Positions 1 through 9,118 of a DNA stretch of 64,000 nucleotides are shown in pieces (position 1 is the first letter of the stretch; each line of letters starts with the position of its first letter). The translations under genes were made by a program, and so were the position numbers. The notes under the pieces were generated by a model. That model ran no database searches, was not told the DNA's origin, and saw only the letters and a program-made list of their open reading frames with translations. This stretch comes from SR-FBR-E99 sp963732365 (GTDB lineage Bacteria; Bacteroidota; Bacteroidia; Bacteroidales; VadinHA17): assembly GCA_963732365.1 (NCBI GenBank), contig CAVSZC010000007.1:310001-374000 (forward strand), in the 5' to 3' direction.

Positions 1-429
1 GTACAACTGGTATAATTCACCTGAACTGGGTAAATACCAATCGCTATAGCCACCCGATACCAGGTCATAACATAATCTGGCTGCATAGTTTCCTGTTCCC
101 TGACTGGAAACAATTTTGTTTGTGTTTGCATTCCCTGTGCCAATATCTGCACCTGTAGCACCTGTTGTGATAAAACTGCCGTTGGACCATGTGATCAGGG
201 TTCCCAGGTCGCTCGCAGAGACTATTAACCCATGCTGAACCTTTGCGTCATACCCCTGATCGTTAGATTGCAGTATGTAAGCAATTTTACCCCCCTGGTA
301 ACTTTGACCTAAGACGAGAACTGTCTGGTTATTATTGTCATCATTGTCATCATCGTCCTTGTCACATCCGTTAAGAATGAACATCGGTCCGATGACTAAT
401 AATAGGTAAAGCCCTACCCTTTTTTTCAT
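1..429 (-). CDS. DUF1566-like (Lcl C-terminal) lipoprotein, partial
   Basis: This gene runs off the left edge of the window; 143 codons from the start are visible. The N-terminus (MKKRVGLYLLLVIGPMF) is a signal sequence ending in a lipobox-like ILNGC, followed by an Asp/Asn-rich spacer, so a lipoprotein is expected. The next residues show the pattern of DUF1566/Lcl-type domains: GGKIAYIL, a GTGNANT block, YAARLC, and DWYLPSSGEL. Their function is unknown; they are common on Bacteroidetes surface lipoproteins. An in-frame ATG two codons upstream (435) is an alternative start. A matching promoter lies at 448-478. The family call is inferred from motifs and is fairly sure; the C-terminus is unseen. 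Confidence 0.8.
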   Translation of the reverse strand, partial: MKKRVGLYLLLVIGPMFILNGCDKDDDDNDDNNNQTVLVLGQSYQGGKIAYILQSNDQGYDAKVQHGLIVSASDLGTLITWSNGSFITTGATGADIGTGNANTNKIVSSQGTGNYAARLCYDLVSGGYSDWYLPSSGELYQLY

Positions 430-447
430 TGACATAGATATTTATAT

Positions 448-478
448 CAAAGTTATTCAAGCTCAGCGACGAAGCCAA
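448..478 (-). promoter_or_regulatory. Bacteroidetes-type promoter for the DUF1566-like lipoprotein gene
   Basis: On the minus strand the -7 box TAACTTTG lies at 455-448 and a TTG for the -33 element at 478-476, with a 20-base spacer. This matches the Bacteroidetes primary sigma consensus TTTG/TAnnTTTG. It places transcription start roughly 10-15 bases before the ATG at 429. Confidence 0.6.
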
Positions 479-552
479 GTTTATTTCTTTCTATGTGATT
501 GTAAACCAACCTGCTTTTAAAACTATTCTTTACAAGATTTATTAGTGCCGCA

Positions 553-3500
553 TTACTTGATAACTTTCGGAATCTCATTCTGAATCATCAGATCTATCTG
601 TGATCCGAAACTCTTTACCTGCCGGGCATAATTGTCAAGTGCCTTTATCTGGAGGTCAGCCGGCTTACCGGGATAACCGTTCACGGCTCCGTATATCTCC
701 GCGATGTTCTCTCTAAGCCTCACCTGACCTGTTATTCCGCCCTCTCCCGCCTGGGTGGCCGATATCTTCTCATGCATATCGTTGCAAGTAGTAATGAGTG
801 TGTTTATCTTTTTCAGACTCTTCCCTTTTGCCGTTAATGCCTTCGATTGCAATGTATCCCTGGTATCCAGTATCTTCTGGTCAACTGCAGCAAGCTCCTC
901 AAGAAGTGCATACGCTCTCATGAGGGTCTCTCTCTGAAGCTTCCTGTCAGCCTCCGGGTGTTTCCAGTCCGGACTGTCATGCAGAATCAGGTCAGTGGTA
1001 TAAGTTTCAGATCCCTTTATCAGCCTGACCGAATATTTCCCGGCAGGGTAAGCGGGACCGAATGCGGCTTCTCCGAGAATGTTGGGAGATTTCGGCACTT
1101 TCGGCGGATCCATCACGGTCGCAACGCTCACTATGTTGATCCCCTTCCGGTTACCGGCAGGAAGTTTTTTAAGAAGCTCTCCATCTGAGTTATATATCTC
1201 AAGATACATCTCACCAAACACATGTCTCTTCTTAAGGTAGTAACAGATGGTCGCCGCTGATGACGGATTTGATCCTGTAAATTCTGAATCGCCGGGAAAA
1301 TCCTGAACGCCTGCCCCTGACGGAAAATAGTATGGCCTGACAGGCAGAAATGCAAACTCCTGATCCATGACAGCCTGCGTGAGATTCCTGAGTGGTGTCA
1401 GGTCGTCAATAATGATTATCCCTCTCCCATGGGTTGCCAATACAAGATCATTCTGTTCATACTGGAAAGCCATGTCATAAATACCTGTCTGCGGTATCTT
1501 GTTTTTTAACCTGACCCACCCCTTACCATGGTCAGTACTGATAAACAAACCCATTTCGGTTCCCAGGAAGATCAGATCCTGATTGACGGGGTCCTGCTTG
1601 ATCACGTGACAGAAGCCCTTTACTTCATTTGTAGCCAGTGAGCTCCATGTCTTTCCAAGGTCACCGGTATGGTAAATATATGGCTTCATGTCTCCGTTCC
1701 GGTGGGCATCAACCGTCACCCAGGCAGCATTCTTATTGTAATTGTCAGCATCGATGGATGAGATAAAAGCCAATGGAGGCAGCCCGGGAACAGCATCATT
1801 GAGTTTTGTCCATGTCTTGCCACCGTCTGTTGTAAGCTGTATGTTACCGTCGTCAGTACCCGCCCAGATGATATTCTCATCGAGAGGAGACTCAGATACG
1901 GCAAAAATGGTTGTATTGTTTTCTGCAGTGCTGTTGTCAATGGTCAGCCCTCCCGATTGCTCCTGCTGCTGACGAAGCGGGTCATCTGTTGTAAGGTCAG
2001 GAGAGATCCTCTCAAATGAGTCACCCCTGTCCTTTGACCTGTAGAGGTACTGAGCGCCTACATAAAGCCATCCTGATTTCTTGCCGAAGACCGTCGGGGT
2101 ATTCCAGTTAAACCTTAAATCATCGGTGCCTTCTTCCGGAAACGGTTTGATATACTTGCTCTCACCTGTCTTCTGATTTGTCCGGTTTATTCTACCGCCC
2201 TGGTACTGTGAATATATTATGTCCGGATCCGATTTATCCCTGTAGGTATAGAAACCATCACCATAACCGACATTCTTCCAGTCAGAATTGGTAATTCCTC
2301 CTGGTTTCTTTGAGGGTCCTGTCCACGATCCGTTGTCCTGCAAGCCACCATAGACGTTGTACGGAGAGCTGTCATCAACACTAACATGGTAAAACTGCGA
2401 GACAGGGAGGCTCTCGACGAACCTCCACGAATTTCCCCTGTCGTCTGAAATGTATACACCTCCGTCAGTCCCCATATAGATGAACCTGTTGTCGCCTGGG
2501 TTTATCCAGAGGGCATGTGTGTCACTGTGGTAGTTTCCGCCCGTCACTGAAGGACTCTGGAACAGTTTACCGCCGTTGGTGCTGACCCACAGCATGGTAC
2601 CGGGTTTGTATATACGCTCAGGGTCTGCCGGGTCAGGCACCAGGAGACTGTAGTAAAAAGGCCTGTCGCCCATAATGTACTGGTCGCTCATCTTCTCCCA
2701 TGATGATCCCTGGTCACTGGATCGGTAGAGGGCAGACTTTTCAGATTCGACCAGCGCATAGAGGTAATGAGGTTTGACCGGAGATACTGCCACCGCAATT
2801 CTTCCGAGGGTACCTGAAGGTAACCCGTTGTGTATCCTGCTCCATGTTGTTCCACCGTCAGTTGATTTGTAAAGTCCGCTGCCGGGTCCTCCTGACCTGA
2901 ATGTATGAGCCTGCCGCCTGAAGTCCCACATAGAAGCATAAACCACTGAGGGATTGTCAGGATCCATTGCCATATCTGCACATCCGGTCGAAGGGCTGAC
3001 ATACAGCAGCCTGGTCCATGATTTACCCCCGTCGGAGGTTTTGTAAACGCCTCTCGCCTCGCTGTCACCCCACAGTGCTCCCATCACGGCGGCATAAACA
3101 ATGTCAGGATTGACGGGATCAATGAGGATGCGGCCAATGCGTTCACTCTCGGGTAAACCCATATAATCCCACTTGGTTCCCCCGTCTTTTGTCCTGTATA
3201 TCCCTGTCCCTACGGAGACGCTGTTGCGTGTCCAGACTTCCCCGGTACCCACCCAGACGGTATCGGGGTGGTTCTGGTCAATGGCAATAGTGCCAACAGA
3301 CTGGGGATAGTCATCGAAGACTGACTTGAAAGTTGTTCCCTTATTGATTGATTTCCAGACGCCTCCACCTGCAGCACCAACCCAAACTATTTCTGGATTC
3401 TTATTTTCCGCGTCTATGCATGATATTCGCCCGCTCATCCGGGCCGGGCCGATGTGCCTGCCGGCAATATCTCCGAATGTGGCATCGGTAACCTGTCCAT

Positions 3501-3558
3501 GCAGTGCCGATATGCCAGCCAGGCATAAAATGCCTGTCACAAGATGCCTGAGGTTCAT
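553..3558 (-). CDS. Exported VPS10/BNR-repeat beta-propeller protein
   Basis: A 1001-residue protein with an N-terminal signal peptide (cleavage likely after ISALHGQ). Most of its length is a run of BNR/sortilin-like propeller blades: SxDxGxxW motifs recur (KSINKGTTF, RTKDGGTKW, KTSDGGKSW, KSTDGGTTW, RSSDQGSSW, TTDGGKTW, STDHGKGW). The last roughly 250 residues are a separate region ending in a helical stretch. Bacteroidetes often encode such proteins, annotated as glycosyl hydrolase or VPS10 domain proteins; the catalytic role is unproven and I see no sialidase active-site set. It is probably periplasmic or surface exposed. It lies upstream of nothing obviously co-transcribed; the LolA-like gene to its right is 38 bases away and on the same strand. 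Confidence 0.85.
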   Translation of the reverse strand: MNLRHLVTGILCLAGISALHGQVTDATFGDIAGRHIGPARMSGRISCIDAENKNPEIVWVGAAGGGVWKSINKGTTFKSVFDDYPQSVGTIAIDQNHPDTVWVGTGEVWTRNSVSVGTGIYRTKDGGTKWDYMGLPESERIGRILIDPVNPDIVYAAVMGALWGDSEARGVYKTSDGGKSWTRLLYVSPSTGCADMAMDPDNPSVVYASMWDFRRQAHTFRSGGPGSGLYKSTDGGTTWSRIHNGLPSGTLGRIAVAVSPVKPHYLYALVESEKSALYRSSDQGSSWEKMSDQYIMGDRPFYYSLLVPDPADPERIYKPGTMLWVSTNGGKLFQSPSVTGGNYHSDTHALWINPGDNRFIYMGTDGGVYISDDRGNSWRFVESLPVSQFYHVSVDDSSPYNVYGGLQDNGSWTGPSKKPGGITNSDWKNVGYGDGFYTYRDKSDPDIIYSQYQGGRINRTNQKTGESKYIKPFPEEGTDDLRFNWNTPTVFGKKSGWLYVGAQYLYRSKDRGDSFERISPDLTTDDPLRQQQEQSGGLTIDNSTAENNTTIFAVSESPLDENIIWAGTDDGNIQLTTDGGKTWTKLNDAVPGLPPLAFISSIDADNYNKNAAWVTVDAHRNGDMKPYIYHTGDLGKTWSSLATNEVKGFCHVIKQDPVNQDLIFLGTEMGLFISTDHGKGWVRLKNKIPQTGIYDMAFQYEQNDLVLATHGRGIIIIDDLTPLRNLTQAVMDQEFAFLPVRPYYFPSGAGVQDFPGDSEFTGSNPSSAATICYYLKKRHVFGEMYLEIYNSDGELLKKLPAGNRKGINIVSVATVMDPPKVPKSPNILGEAAFGPAYPAGKYSVRLIKGSETYTTDLILHDSPDWKHPEADRKLQRETLMRAYALLEELAAVDQKILDTRDTLQSKALTAKGKSLKKINTLITTCNDMHEKISATQAGEGGITGQVRLRENIAEIYGAVNGYPGKPADLQIKALDNYARQVKSFGSQIDLMIQNEIPKVIK

Positions 3559-3596
3559 GATGTCAGTTATTTTATCCTGTTACCTTAATGTTATTG

Positions 3597-4316
3597 TTAT
3601 AATGCCGGCTTTTCAAAAAGCGCATCATCAAGTTCAATATTTATCTCTACTTTTTCGATGACCAGAGTCCCCATAAGCTGACCTTTCATCTTTGTATCAA
3701 TCTTACCGGGGACAGCCATACCTTCAACCATAGAGTAATTACTGAAGTATGTATCAGATTCCGTTTCATTGCCCATGATTTTAATCTTTGTGTTTGTTCG
3801 CAGCAGGATATATGAATCTGAATCGATATAGTAGGTGAACGTATCTCCCTCTTTTGTTTCAAGCTTTAGTTTATAGCAGGATGTCCCTTCCATATCCTCC
3901 TGCCCGTCAAAGGTGACGGTATAACCTTTTTCATTCCAGTTCCAGAGCATACCGTCCATATCGGCCTGATAACGCATGCCTTTAAGGTCATCGTCAGTCA
4001 TCTGCTGAGGATCTGTAACACCTGCAAACGGGTTGATGCTCCATCCTTCCTTCCCATTGAAGGTCTGAATAAAGGTTAAATCCTGGAAAGTACCTTCGAC
4101 CCTGACTTTTGCAGGACGTTTACCCATCTGAATGAAGGGTATCTCTAGGCCACTCTGGACCATCTTACCGGATAATCTCTGTGTATTCAGCTTCAGCATA
4201 TTATCCTGGCCGACTGCCGAAAAGTGCTCCTTCAGTATCTCTTCGACAGACTGGGCGGGCAATGTGGTTCCAAGAACCAGAAATAAAACCGTAAAGAAAG
4301 CTGTAGACTTTTTCAT
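3597..4316 (-). CDS. LolA-like outer membrane lipoprotein-sorting family protein
   Basis: A 239-residue exported protein (signal MKKSTAFFTVLFLVLGTTLP then AQS). The body is predicted to be beta-rich and resembles the LolA/LppX-like fold proteins of Bacteroidetes: a repeated pattern of a short helix (VEEILKEHFSAVG) then strands with GKMVQSG, FNGKEGWSINPFAG, and YYIDSDSYILLRTN. These bind hydrophobic ligands or lipoprotein acyl chains in the periplasm; for this subfamily the ligand is unknown. It sits 38 bases upstream of the VPS10-like gene on the same strand, so the two may be co-transcribed. Confidence 0.7.
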   Translation of the reverse strand: MKKSTAFFTVLFLVLGTTLPAQSVEEILKEHFSAVGQDNMLKLNTQRLSGKMVQSGLEIPFIQMGKRPAKVRVEGTFQDLTFIQTFNGKEGWSINPFAGVTDPQQMTDDDLKGMRYQADMDGMLWNWNEKGYTVTFDGQEDMEGTSCYKLKLETKEGDTFTYYIDSDSYILLRTNTKIKIMGNETESDTYFSNYSMVEGMAVPGKIDTKMKGQLMGTLVIEKVEINIELDDALFEKPAL

Positions 4317-4466
4317 TATAATTAGGGATTAGTTGATTTTATTATAGCAAGTTATTCATTTTTCAGAAATCATGTCATTTAAATTGAATCTCTCCGTGAC
4401 TTTCGCCTGGTCTCTGTTCATCTTAGTCGCTGTGTCCCTGTGTCCCTGTATCTCCGAGCCTCCGAG

Positions 4467-5045
4467 TTAATCTTTATTTGAGGCCCTGATCATCTTCCTC
4501 CTTCTGAGCCATATCATGAAACCCGTAACCGTGAAGAGTAACAGTGACAGACCGGCGATACTGGTGTAGATAAGCTTGATGGTCTCACCCGTAATTCCCA
4601 GTAACCGGTCAATAAATGACATGTCATGCAGATCCTCAATGATATCAGACCTTCTTCTCTCGAGATGAAGTACCCGGCCGGTAGCACCGTCGAGCTGAAT
4701 GCCGTGGTAATGATAGGCAAACACAAACTTCACCATACCCTTGTCCGGACGTATGTCTATCCTGTCCAGGTCTGTGCGCAGGTCCGGATTGATTGAGTCA
4801 TGCAGAGTCCGGAATGCGATTGTCTTCAGGGAGTCGAGCGGCAGCCAGTTGCTGAGGTCACTGGTCGTGCCGGCATATGAGTCTGGATGTATATATCCGC
4901 CGCTGTTCTTTTTCCATCCCAGGAGTATACCTGTTGTCGCTACAAATACAAAAATCAGGGAGATCACCCCGGCAGCGAACCTGTGCAGGCTCCTGAGACC
5001 CTTGTCCGACAATACTCTGTTCCTTTTTCTTATGCTCCCGTTCAT
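4467..5045 (-). CDS. PepSY-associated transmembrane helix protein
   Basis: A 192-residue inner-membrane protein with two hydrophobic helices, near residues 22-45 (FAAGVISLIFVFVATTGILL) and 160-182 (IYTSIAGLSLLLFTVTGFMI), flanking a periplasmic domain with a PepSY-like strand pattern (DIRPDKGMVKFVFAYHYHGI and LDGATGRVLHLERR). PepSY-TM proteins are usually linked to iron or flavin reductase functions; here no reductase is adjacent. It starts 8 bases after the AraC regulator gene stops, so both are likely one transcript and the regulator may control it. Confidence 0.75.
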   Translation of the reverse strand: MNGSIRKRNRVLSDKGLRSLHRFAAGVISLIFVFVATTGILLGWKKNSGGYIHPDSYAGTTSDLSNWLPLDSLKTIAFRTLHDSINPDLRTDLDRIDIRPDKGMVKFVFAYHYHGIQLDGATGRVLHLERRRSDIIEDLHDMSFIDRLLGITGETIKLIYTSIAGLSLLLFTVTGFMIWLRRRKMIRASNKD

Positions 5046-5053
5046 GGCGCTGA

Positions 5054-6187
5054 TCAGCTCTCCTTCTTCAGATTGTTACGGTATTGTTTAAGCGGCATCT
5101 TCTCGGCAACTGCAAATGCCCTGTATAGTGAGTTGACTGATCCGAAGCCTGACATGTCGGCTATCTCTTCAATGGCATAATGTTTTGGTGATGCCAGCAG
5201 TTTTTTTGCATGGCCCACACGGTACCTGTTTACGAACCCGCAGAAGTTAAGTCCAAACTCGTTGTTGATTATCCGTGACACATAAGTGCGGTTAGTTGCC
5301 AGACGCCCGGTGATGTCCCATATCTTCAGATCCTTGTTAAGATAGAGATGCTCTCTCTCGAACAGGGAAACCAGCTCTTCGACCAGACGGTCAGGTATCC
5401 TGTCATCTGCCGCCGGTGTTGCAGAAGGTTCGGTCTCCGCCATATGTACAGACTGTTGCATATGACCCATAAGGCCAATGGTGAAGAGGACCAGGGAGAA
5501 TACAAGAGAGGGTAAAAGCAGGTACAGAGGGTTACCGTCAAACCTGTGCCTTCCGATGGCAGCTACTGTTATGCTGGCGGCAGACGCCATCAGCAGGACG
5601 ACATTAAACACCTGTACCCAGTTAAGGTTTCTCAGCTCGGGGGCCGAGAAGTAATTCCCAATGGAGCGGTTATGATCTCTGATCTTTCTGTATGACAGGT
5701 TAACAAAGAAGATTATCTGTATTACGAGAGTAATACGAGCCAGAAGTGCAAGGGTCTTTGTGAAACCGATCCCCTTTCCCTCTGCTGCTAACCCGTACAT
5801 CACCCTGGATACATACAGCCTCTCTGCGGTATTATCCATTATCAGGTAACCTATTGATATCAGGATGAAGACTATCAACGGGACTATGAAATACTTTCCG
5901 TGTTTGCGGACCGAGAAGGTTTTGTCGCGGGTAAGAAGCAACACATATATATAATACAACGGATAGACAGACTGGGATGAAAGGTTGTAAAAGCTGTCAA
6001 GCCAGATATAGATGCCATGTTTCTGAGTAAAATAGAACAGGTGCGAAATAAAAAGCACAGAGGCTGTAACCATAAGCGTTCCGAGGAACCTCTTTGGTTC
6101 ATTTCCTTTTCCGGACTGCAGTTTCAAAACTATTGCCCAGAAGAGTGTGACATAAACCGGATTGAGAAGCAGGACTTCTGTAAGCAT
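5054..6187 (-). CDS. AraC-family regulator with N-terminal membrane domain
   Basis: The first ATG in this frame is at 6187, giving 377 residues; the open frame extends 20 codons further only through a TTG. Residues about 1-230 contain six or seven hydrophobic helices, for example VYVTLFWAIVLKLQ and LLPSLVFSLVLFTIGLMG. The C-terminal 100 residues form an AraC-type double helix-turn-helix (DITGRLATNRTYVSRIINNE, then IEEIADMSGFGSVNSLYRAF). This membrane-plus-AraC design is common in Bacteroidetes and probably senses an envelope signal. The PepSY membrane gene follows after 8 bases. Confidence 0.8.
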   Translation of the reverse strand: MLTEVLLLNPVYVTLFWAIVLKLQSGKGNEPKRFLGTLMVTASVLFISHLFYFTQKHGIYIWLDSFYNLSSQSVYPLYYIYVLLLTRDKTFSVRKHGKYFIVPLIVFILISIGYLIMDNTAERLYVSRVMYGLAAEGKGIGFTKTLALLARITLVIQIIFFVNLSYRKIRDHNRSIGNYFSAPELRNLNWVQVFNVVLLMASAASITVAAIGRHRFDGNPLYLLLPSLVFSLVLFTIGLMGHMQQSVHMAETEPSATPAADDRIPDRLVEELVSLFEREHLYLNKDLKIWDITGRLATNRTYVSRIINNEFGLNFCGFVNRYRVGHAKKLLASPKHYAIEEIADMSGFGSVNSLYRAFAVAEKMPLKQYRNNLKKES

Positions 6188-6493
6188 TTCAGACAGATCT
6201 TCAAAACCAGAATAGAAATGCAAGATAACAAATGATTTCAAAATCAATAATACTCAGCCTTCCAGGCTTCTGCTTTTATTGATATTTAACCATTAATGTA
6301 TTTTATCTTTTGAAAAAATCATTTTATGATTTGACAATTCCGGTGAGTCAACTTATCCCAAATTTGCAATATGCAGTTTCGCCGGGTCAGTAAAGCCCGG
6401 ATGTCTGATAAGAAACAAAAAGGTATAGATTTTCCCCTTTCTTTCCCCAGGGCAGAAGCAAGACCCCCCGTCAAAATCTTCTGCCCTCTTTTT
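6188..6493. other. Gene-free stretch with one terminator-like hairpin
   Basis: Between two minus-strand genes. The first part is AT-rich and holds no convincing open frame. Its right end holds an inverted repeat with a T-run on the plus strand, listed separately. No RNA gene is recognised. Confidence 0.6.
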
Positions 6494-6495
6494 TT
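6449..6495 (+). terminator. Intrinsic-terminator-like hairpin on the plus strand
   Basis: agggcagaag at 6449-6458 pairs perfectly with cttctgccct at 6478-6487, and is followed by cttttttt at 6488-6495. The T-run is on the plus strand, although both flanking genes are on the minus strand. Read on the minus strand, the hairpin has no T-run after it. Confidence 0.55.
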
Positions 6496-7330
6496 ATATG
6501 GGGCTGTTGAAAGTATCACCCTGTTCCAGGTCGCCTGTGACCCATCCTTTGCGGAGCCACGCTGAGCGTTGCTCAGCTGAGCCATGCGTAAATGCGTCTG
6601 GCACCACCCGTCCCTGGTATTTTTTCTGCAGCACATCATCACCGATAGCTGAGGCGGCACGGAGGGCTTCCTCAATGTCGCCGCTTTCAATGGTGTTAAG
6701 CATCCTGTCGGCGTGGTGGGCCCAAACACCTGCAAGAAAATCAGCCTGCAGCTCCAGTCTTACAGTAAGCTGATTGGCTCTGGTCTCGCTGAGCCCTGAC
6801 CTCTGCTGTTGTACCTCCTCCAGTATGCCAAGCAGGTTCTGTACATGATGACCCACTTCATGCGCTATGACATATGCAACCGCAAAGTCGCCGTAGGCAC
6901 CGTACTTCTGTTGCAGATCGTCACAGAAGCTCAGGTCGATATATACCTTCTCATCAGACGGACAATAGAAGGGACCGCTTGCTGCTGTAGCATAACCGCA
7001 GGCGCTCTGAACCTGGTCACGGAACAGCACGAGTTTGGGCTGCCGGTATGTCATTCCCGATTGCTGGAAAATATTTCCCCATATCTCCTCTGTATCTGCC
7101 AGCACGACGGAGACAAACTGTGCCATCTCATTTTCTTCGGCAGTGGGTGTATACTCCTCTGTCGTTCCCCCTCCCGCCTGGTCAAGGACGCTGAGCGGGT
7201 TGCCACCCAGCAGCCAGACTATAAGTGCTATAACTATCAAACCTATGCCTCCGCCGGCAAACCTTTTGCCCGAGCTCATCCCTCTCCGGTCCTCAACATT
7301 GCTGCTTCCGCGTCTTCCCTGCCATTTCAT
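6494..7330 (-). CDS. ypfJ: Neutral zinc metallopeptidase (YpfJ/KPN_02809 family)
   Basis: A 278-residue protein with one N-terminal membrane helix (GIGLIVIALIVWLLGG, about residues 28-43). The family hallmarks are present in order: RDQVQSACGYATAASGPFYC, then PSDEKVYIDLSFCDDL, then the zinc motif HEVGHHVQNLLG (HExxH) near residue 156, then ELQADFLAGVWAHH carrying the third ligand region, and a C-terminal FTHGSAEQRSAWL. Length is normal for the family. It is predicted to be membrane anchored with the peptidase outside. Physiological substrates are not known. Confidence 0.9.
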   Translation of the reverse strand: MKWQGRRGSSNVEDRRGMSSGKRFAGGGIGLIVIALIVWLLGGNPLSVLDQAGGGTTEEYTPTAEENEMAQFVSVVLADTEEIWGNIFQQSGMTYRQPKLVLFRDQVQSACGYATAASGPFYCPSDEKVYIDLSFCDDLQQKYGAYGDFAVAYVIAHEVGHHVQNLLGILEEVQQQRSGLSETRANQLTVRLELQADFLAGVWAHHADRMLNTIESGDIEEALRAASAIGDDVLQKKYQGRVVPDAFTHGSAEQRSAWLRKGWVTGDLEQGDTFNSPI

Positions 7331-7337
7331 TGCCTTA

Positions 7338-7345
7338 TAATTTTG
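7338..7345 (+). promoter_or_regulatory. Candidate -7 box upstream of the superoxide dismutase gene
   Basis: TAATTTTG matches TAnnTTTG. It lies about 100 bases before the start at 7448, implying a leader near 95 bases. No clear -33 element is seen, so this is tentative. Confidence 0.35.
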
Positions 7346-7447
7346 ATTAATAAACTGCCAGTACGAAAGTTATAAATCATTTTGGAAGAAAAGAATCTGA
7401 GGTGAACAAAATAACCGGTAGTATGTTACTGATTAAAAAGCAAAACA

Positions 7448-8131
7448 ATGAAAACAAAAGCATTAATGTTAATCACATTCTTTATTGCACTAACATCATT
7501 AAACCACAAAATCATGGCACAGGAATATACTTTCCCTCAGCTCCCGTACGCATACAATGCACTGGAGCCTTACATTGACGCCCAGACAATGGAGATTCAC
7601 TACTCGAAGCATCACAGGGCATATTTTGACAATTTTGTAAAGGGGGCTGCTGAAAACAAAATCGATAATCTGTCACTGGAGGATATCTTTTCGAAGGTGA
7701 GCGCATTCCCGGCAGTCATCAGAAACAACGGTGGCGGGCTTTATAACCATACCCTTTTCTGGAACATCATGGGTCAGAACGGAGGGGGTCAGCCTTCAGG
7801 TGCACTGCTTGAGGCCATCAACAAGACCTTCGGTTCATTTGACAAATTCAAGGCTGACTTCGAGACTGCTGCCAAGACACAGTTCGGCAGCGGATGGGCA
7901 TGGCTGGCAGTTGACAGCGACGGAAAGCTGTTCGTATCGCAGACCCCGAACCAGGATAATCCGCTTATGGATGTAGCAGCAAAGCGCGGTACTCCTATTC
8001 TGGGACTGGATGTATGGGAGCATGCATATTACCTGAAGTACCAGAACCGCAGACCTGAATATGTCTCAAACTTCTGGAACGTGGTGAACTGGAGCAAGGT
8101 CGCTGAACTTTATACAAAGGCAGTTAAGTAG
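7448..8131 (+). CDS. sodA: Superoxide dismutase, Fe/Mn family, with signal peptide
   Basis: A 227-residue protein. Residues 1-24 (MKTKALMLITFFIALTSLNH...MAQ) look like a cleavable signal peptide, so the enzyme should act outside the cytoplasm, which is unusual for this family in Bacteroidetes. The mature part carries the expected metal ligands: His in HYSKHHRAYF, His in GGLYNHTLFWNIM, and Asp/His in GLDVWEHAYYLKYQ. The GGG before YNH and the NQDNP segment after the FGSGWAWL motif favour the Mn or cambialistic type over the strict Fe type; that is an inference. It dismutates superoxide to peroxide and oxygen. A short GGCC hairpin with TTTT follows the stop. Confidence 0.93.
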   Translation: MKTKALMLITFFIALTSLNHKIMAQEYTFPQLPYAYNALEPYIDAQTMEIHYSKHHRAYFDNFVKGAAENKIDNLSLEDIFSKVSAFPAVIRNNGGGLYNHTLFWNIMGQNGGGQPSGALLEAINKTFGSFDKFKADFETAAKTQFGSGWAWLAVDSDGKLFVSQTPNQDNPLMDVAAKRGTPILGLDVWEHAYYLKYQNRRPEYVSNFWNVVNWSKVAELYTKAVK

Positions 8132-8176
8132 GCCGCAGGCCTTTTGCTTATCTTGCATCATGTTTCCCGATGAAAC

Positions 8177-9118
8177 ATGGATAAAGAACTGCTTATAAGT
8201 GCAAAAGGCCTTCACAAGAACTTCAAAAAGGTAAAGGCTGTTGACGGAGTGGATTTTACTCTGGCAGCCGGCGAATATGTCGCCCTTCTGGGTCCCAACG
8301 GAGCAGGAAAGACGACACTCGTTGAAATGATAGAAGGAATAAGGACCCCTGACAGAGGTGAGATACTGGTCAGGGGTCTTTCCATTAAGGATGACAGATC
8401 AGAGCTGTATGCCAGGCTTGGCATCTCCTTTCAGGAGACCAGGTTTCTCGAAAAGATAACAACCCTTGAGACCGTCAGGCTGTTTGCCAGCTTCTACAGG
8501 CAGCCTGAGGAAAGGATTGAGGAGGTGATACACCTTGTAGGGCTTGAGGAGAAAAGGGACGCCTATACGAAAAACCTGTCAGGAGGACAGCGGCAGCGCC
8601 TTGCCCTCGGTATTGCGCTTCTCAATGATCCTGAGATACTTATCCTTGATGAACCCACCACGGGCCTTGACCCTGCCGCAAGAAGGGAGATATGGGATAT
8701 TCTCATGAAACTAAGGAAGGAACGGGGCACCTCTCTTATTCTCACCACTCATTACATGGAGGAGGCGACTCACCTGTGCGACAGGATCATCATCATGGAC
8801 AAAGGCCGTTTTCTTGCTGAGGGTTCACTGGGCAGCCTCCTGTCTGTAATGAAAATGGCTGATGTCGCTCACTTCGTTGTTGCCGGACCGCTGCCTGATG
8901 ATCTTCCGCAAAGGTCAGCCGGGCCTGCCATTGAGTGGGACAGAGCTACCGGAAGGGGAAGATGTGAGATGCATAACGTTTCAGTCGAGTTGCCGGCACT
9001 GTTTGCCTTCCTGGAGAAGCATGGACTCAGACTGTCAGACTTTGAGCATATCAGGCCGACCCTTGATGATCTGTTTCTGGCAATGACGGGACGAAGACTG
9101 ACTGAAGAGACAGAATGA
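8177..9118 (+). CDS. ABC-2 type exporter, ATP-binding protein
   Basis: A 313-residue ATPase of the DrrA/CcmA-like class. It shows Walker A (GPNGAGKTTL, about residue 39), the Q-loop (ISFQE), the signature LSGGQRQRL, Walker B (LILDEPTTGLD) and the H-loop (TTHYMEE). The roughly 90 residues after the nucleotide-binding domain are the C-terminal extension typical of this class. It powers export by the membrane partner encoded next; the two genes overlap by four bases (ATGA), so expression is coupled. The cargo (lipid, drug or polysaccharide precursor) cannot be told from sequence. Confidence 0.92.
   Translation: MDKELLISAKGLHKNFKKVKAVDGVDFTLAAGEYVALLGPNGAGKTTLVEMIEGIRTPDRGEILVRGLSIKDDRSELYARLGISFQETRFLEKITTLETVRLFASFYRQPEERIEEVIHLVGLEEKRDAYTKNLSGGQRQRLALGIALLNDPEILILDEPTTGLDPAARREIWDILMKLRKERGTSLILTTHYMEEATHLCDRIIIMDKGRFLAEGSLGSLLSVMKMADVAHFVVAGPLPDDLPQRSAGPAIEWDRATGRGRCEMHNVSVELPALFAFLEKHGLRLSDFEHIRPTLDDLFLAMTGRRLTEETE

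Noticed and set aside
4380..4466. Tandem repeat tgtccctg near the PepSY gene stop
   Set aside because: Only two copies of an 8-base unit are clear, so it is not counted among the heptamer arrays, though it may be a decayed one.
6319..6735. Open frame overlapping the zinc peptidase gene
   Set aside because: It is antisense or out-of-frame shadow of a gene with clear motifs and has no family features.
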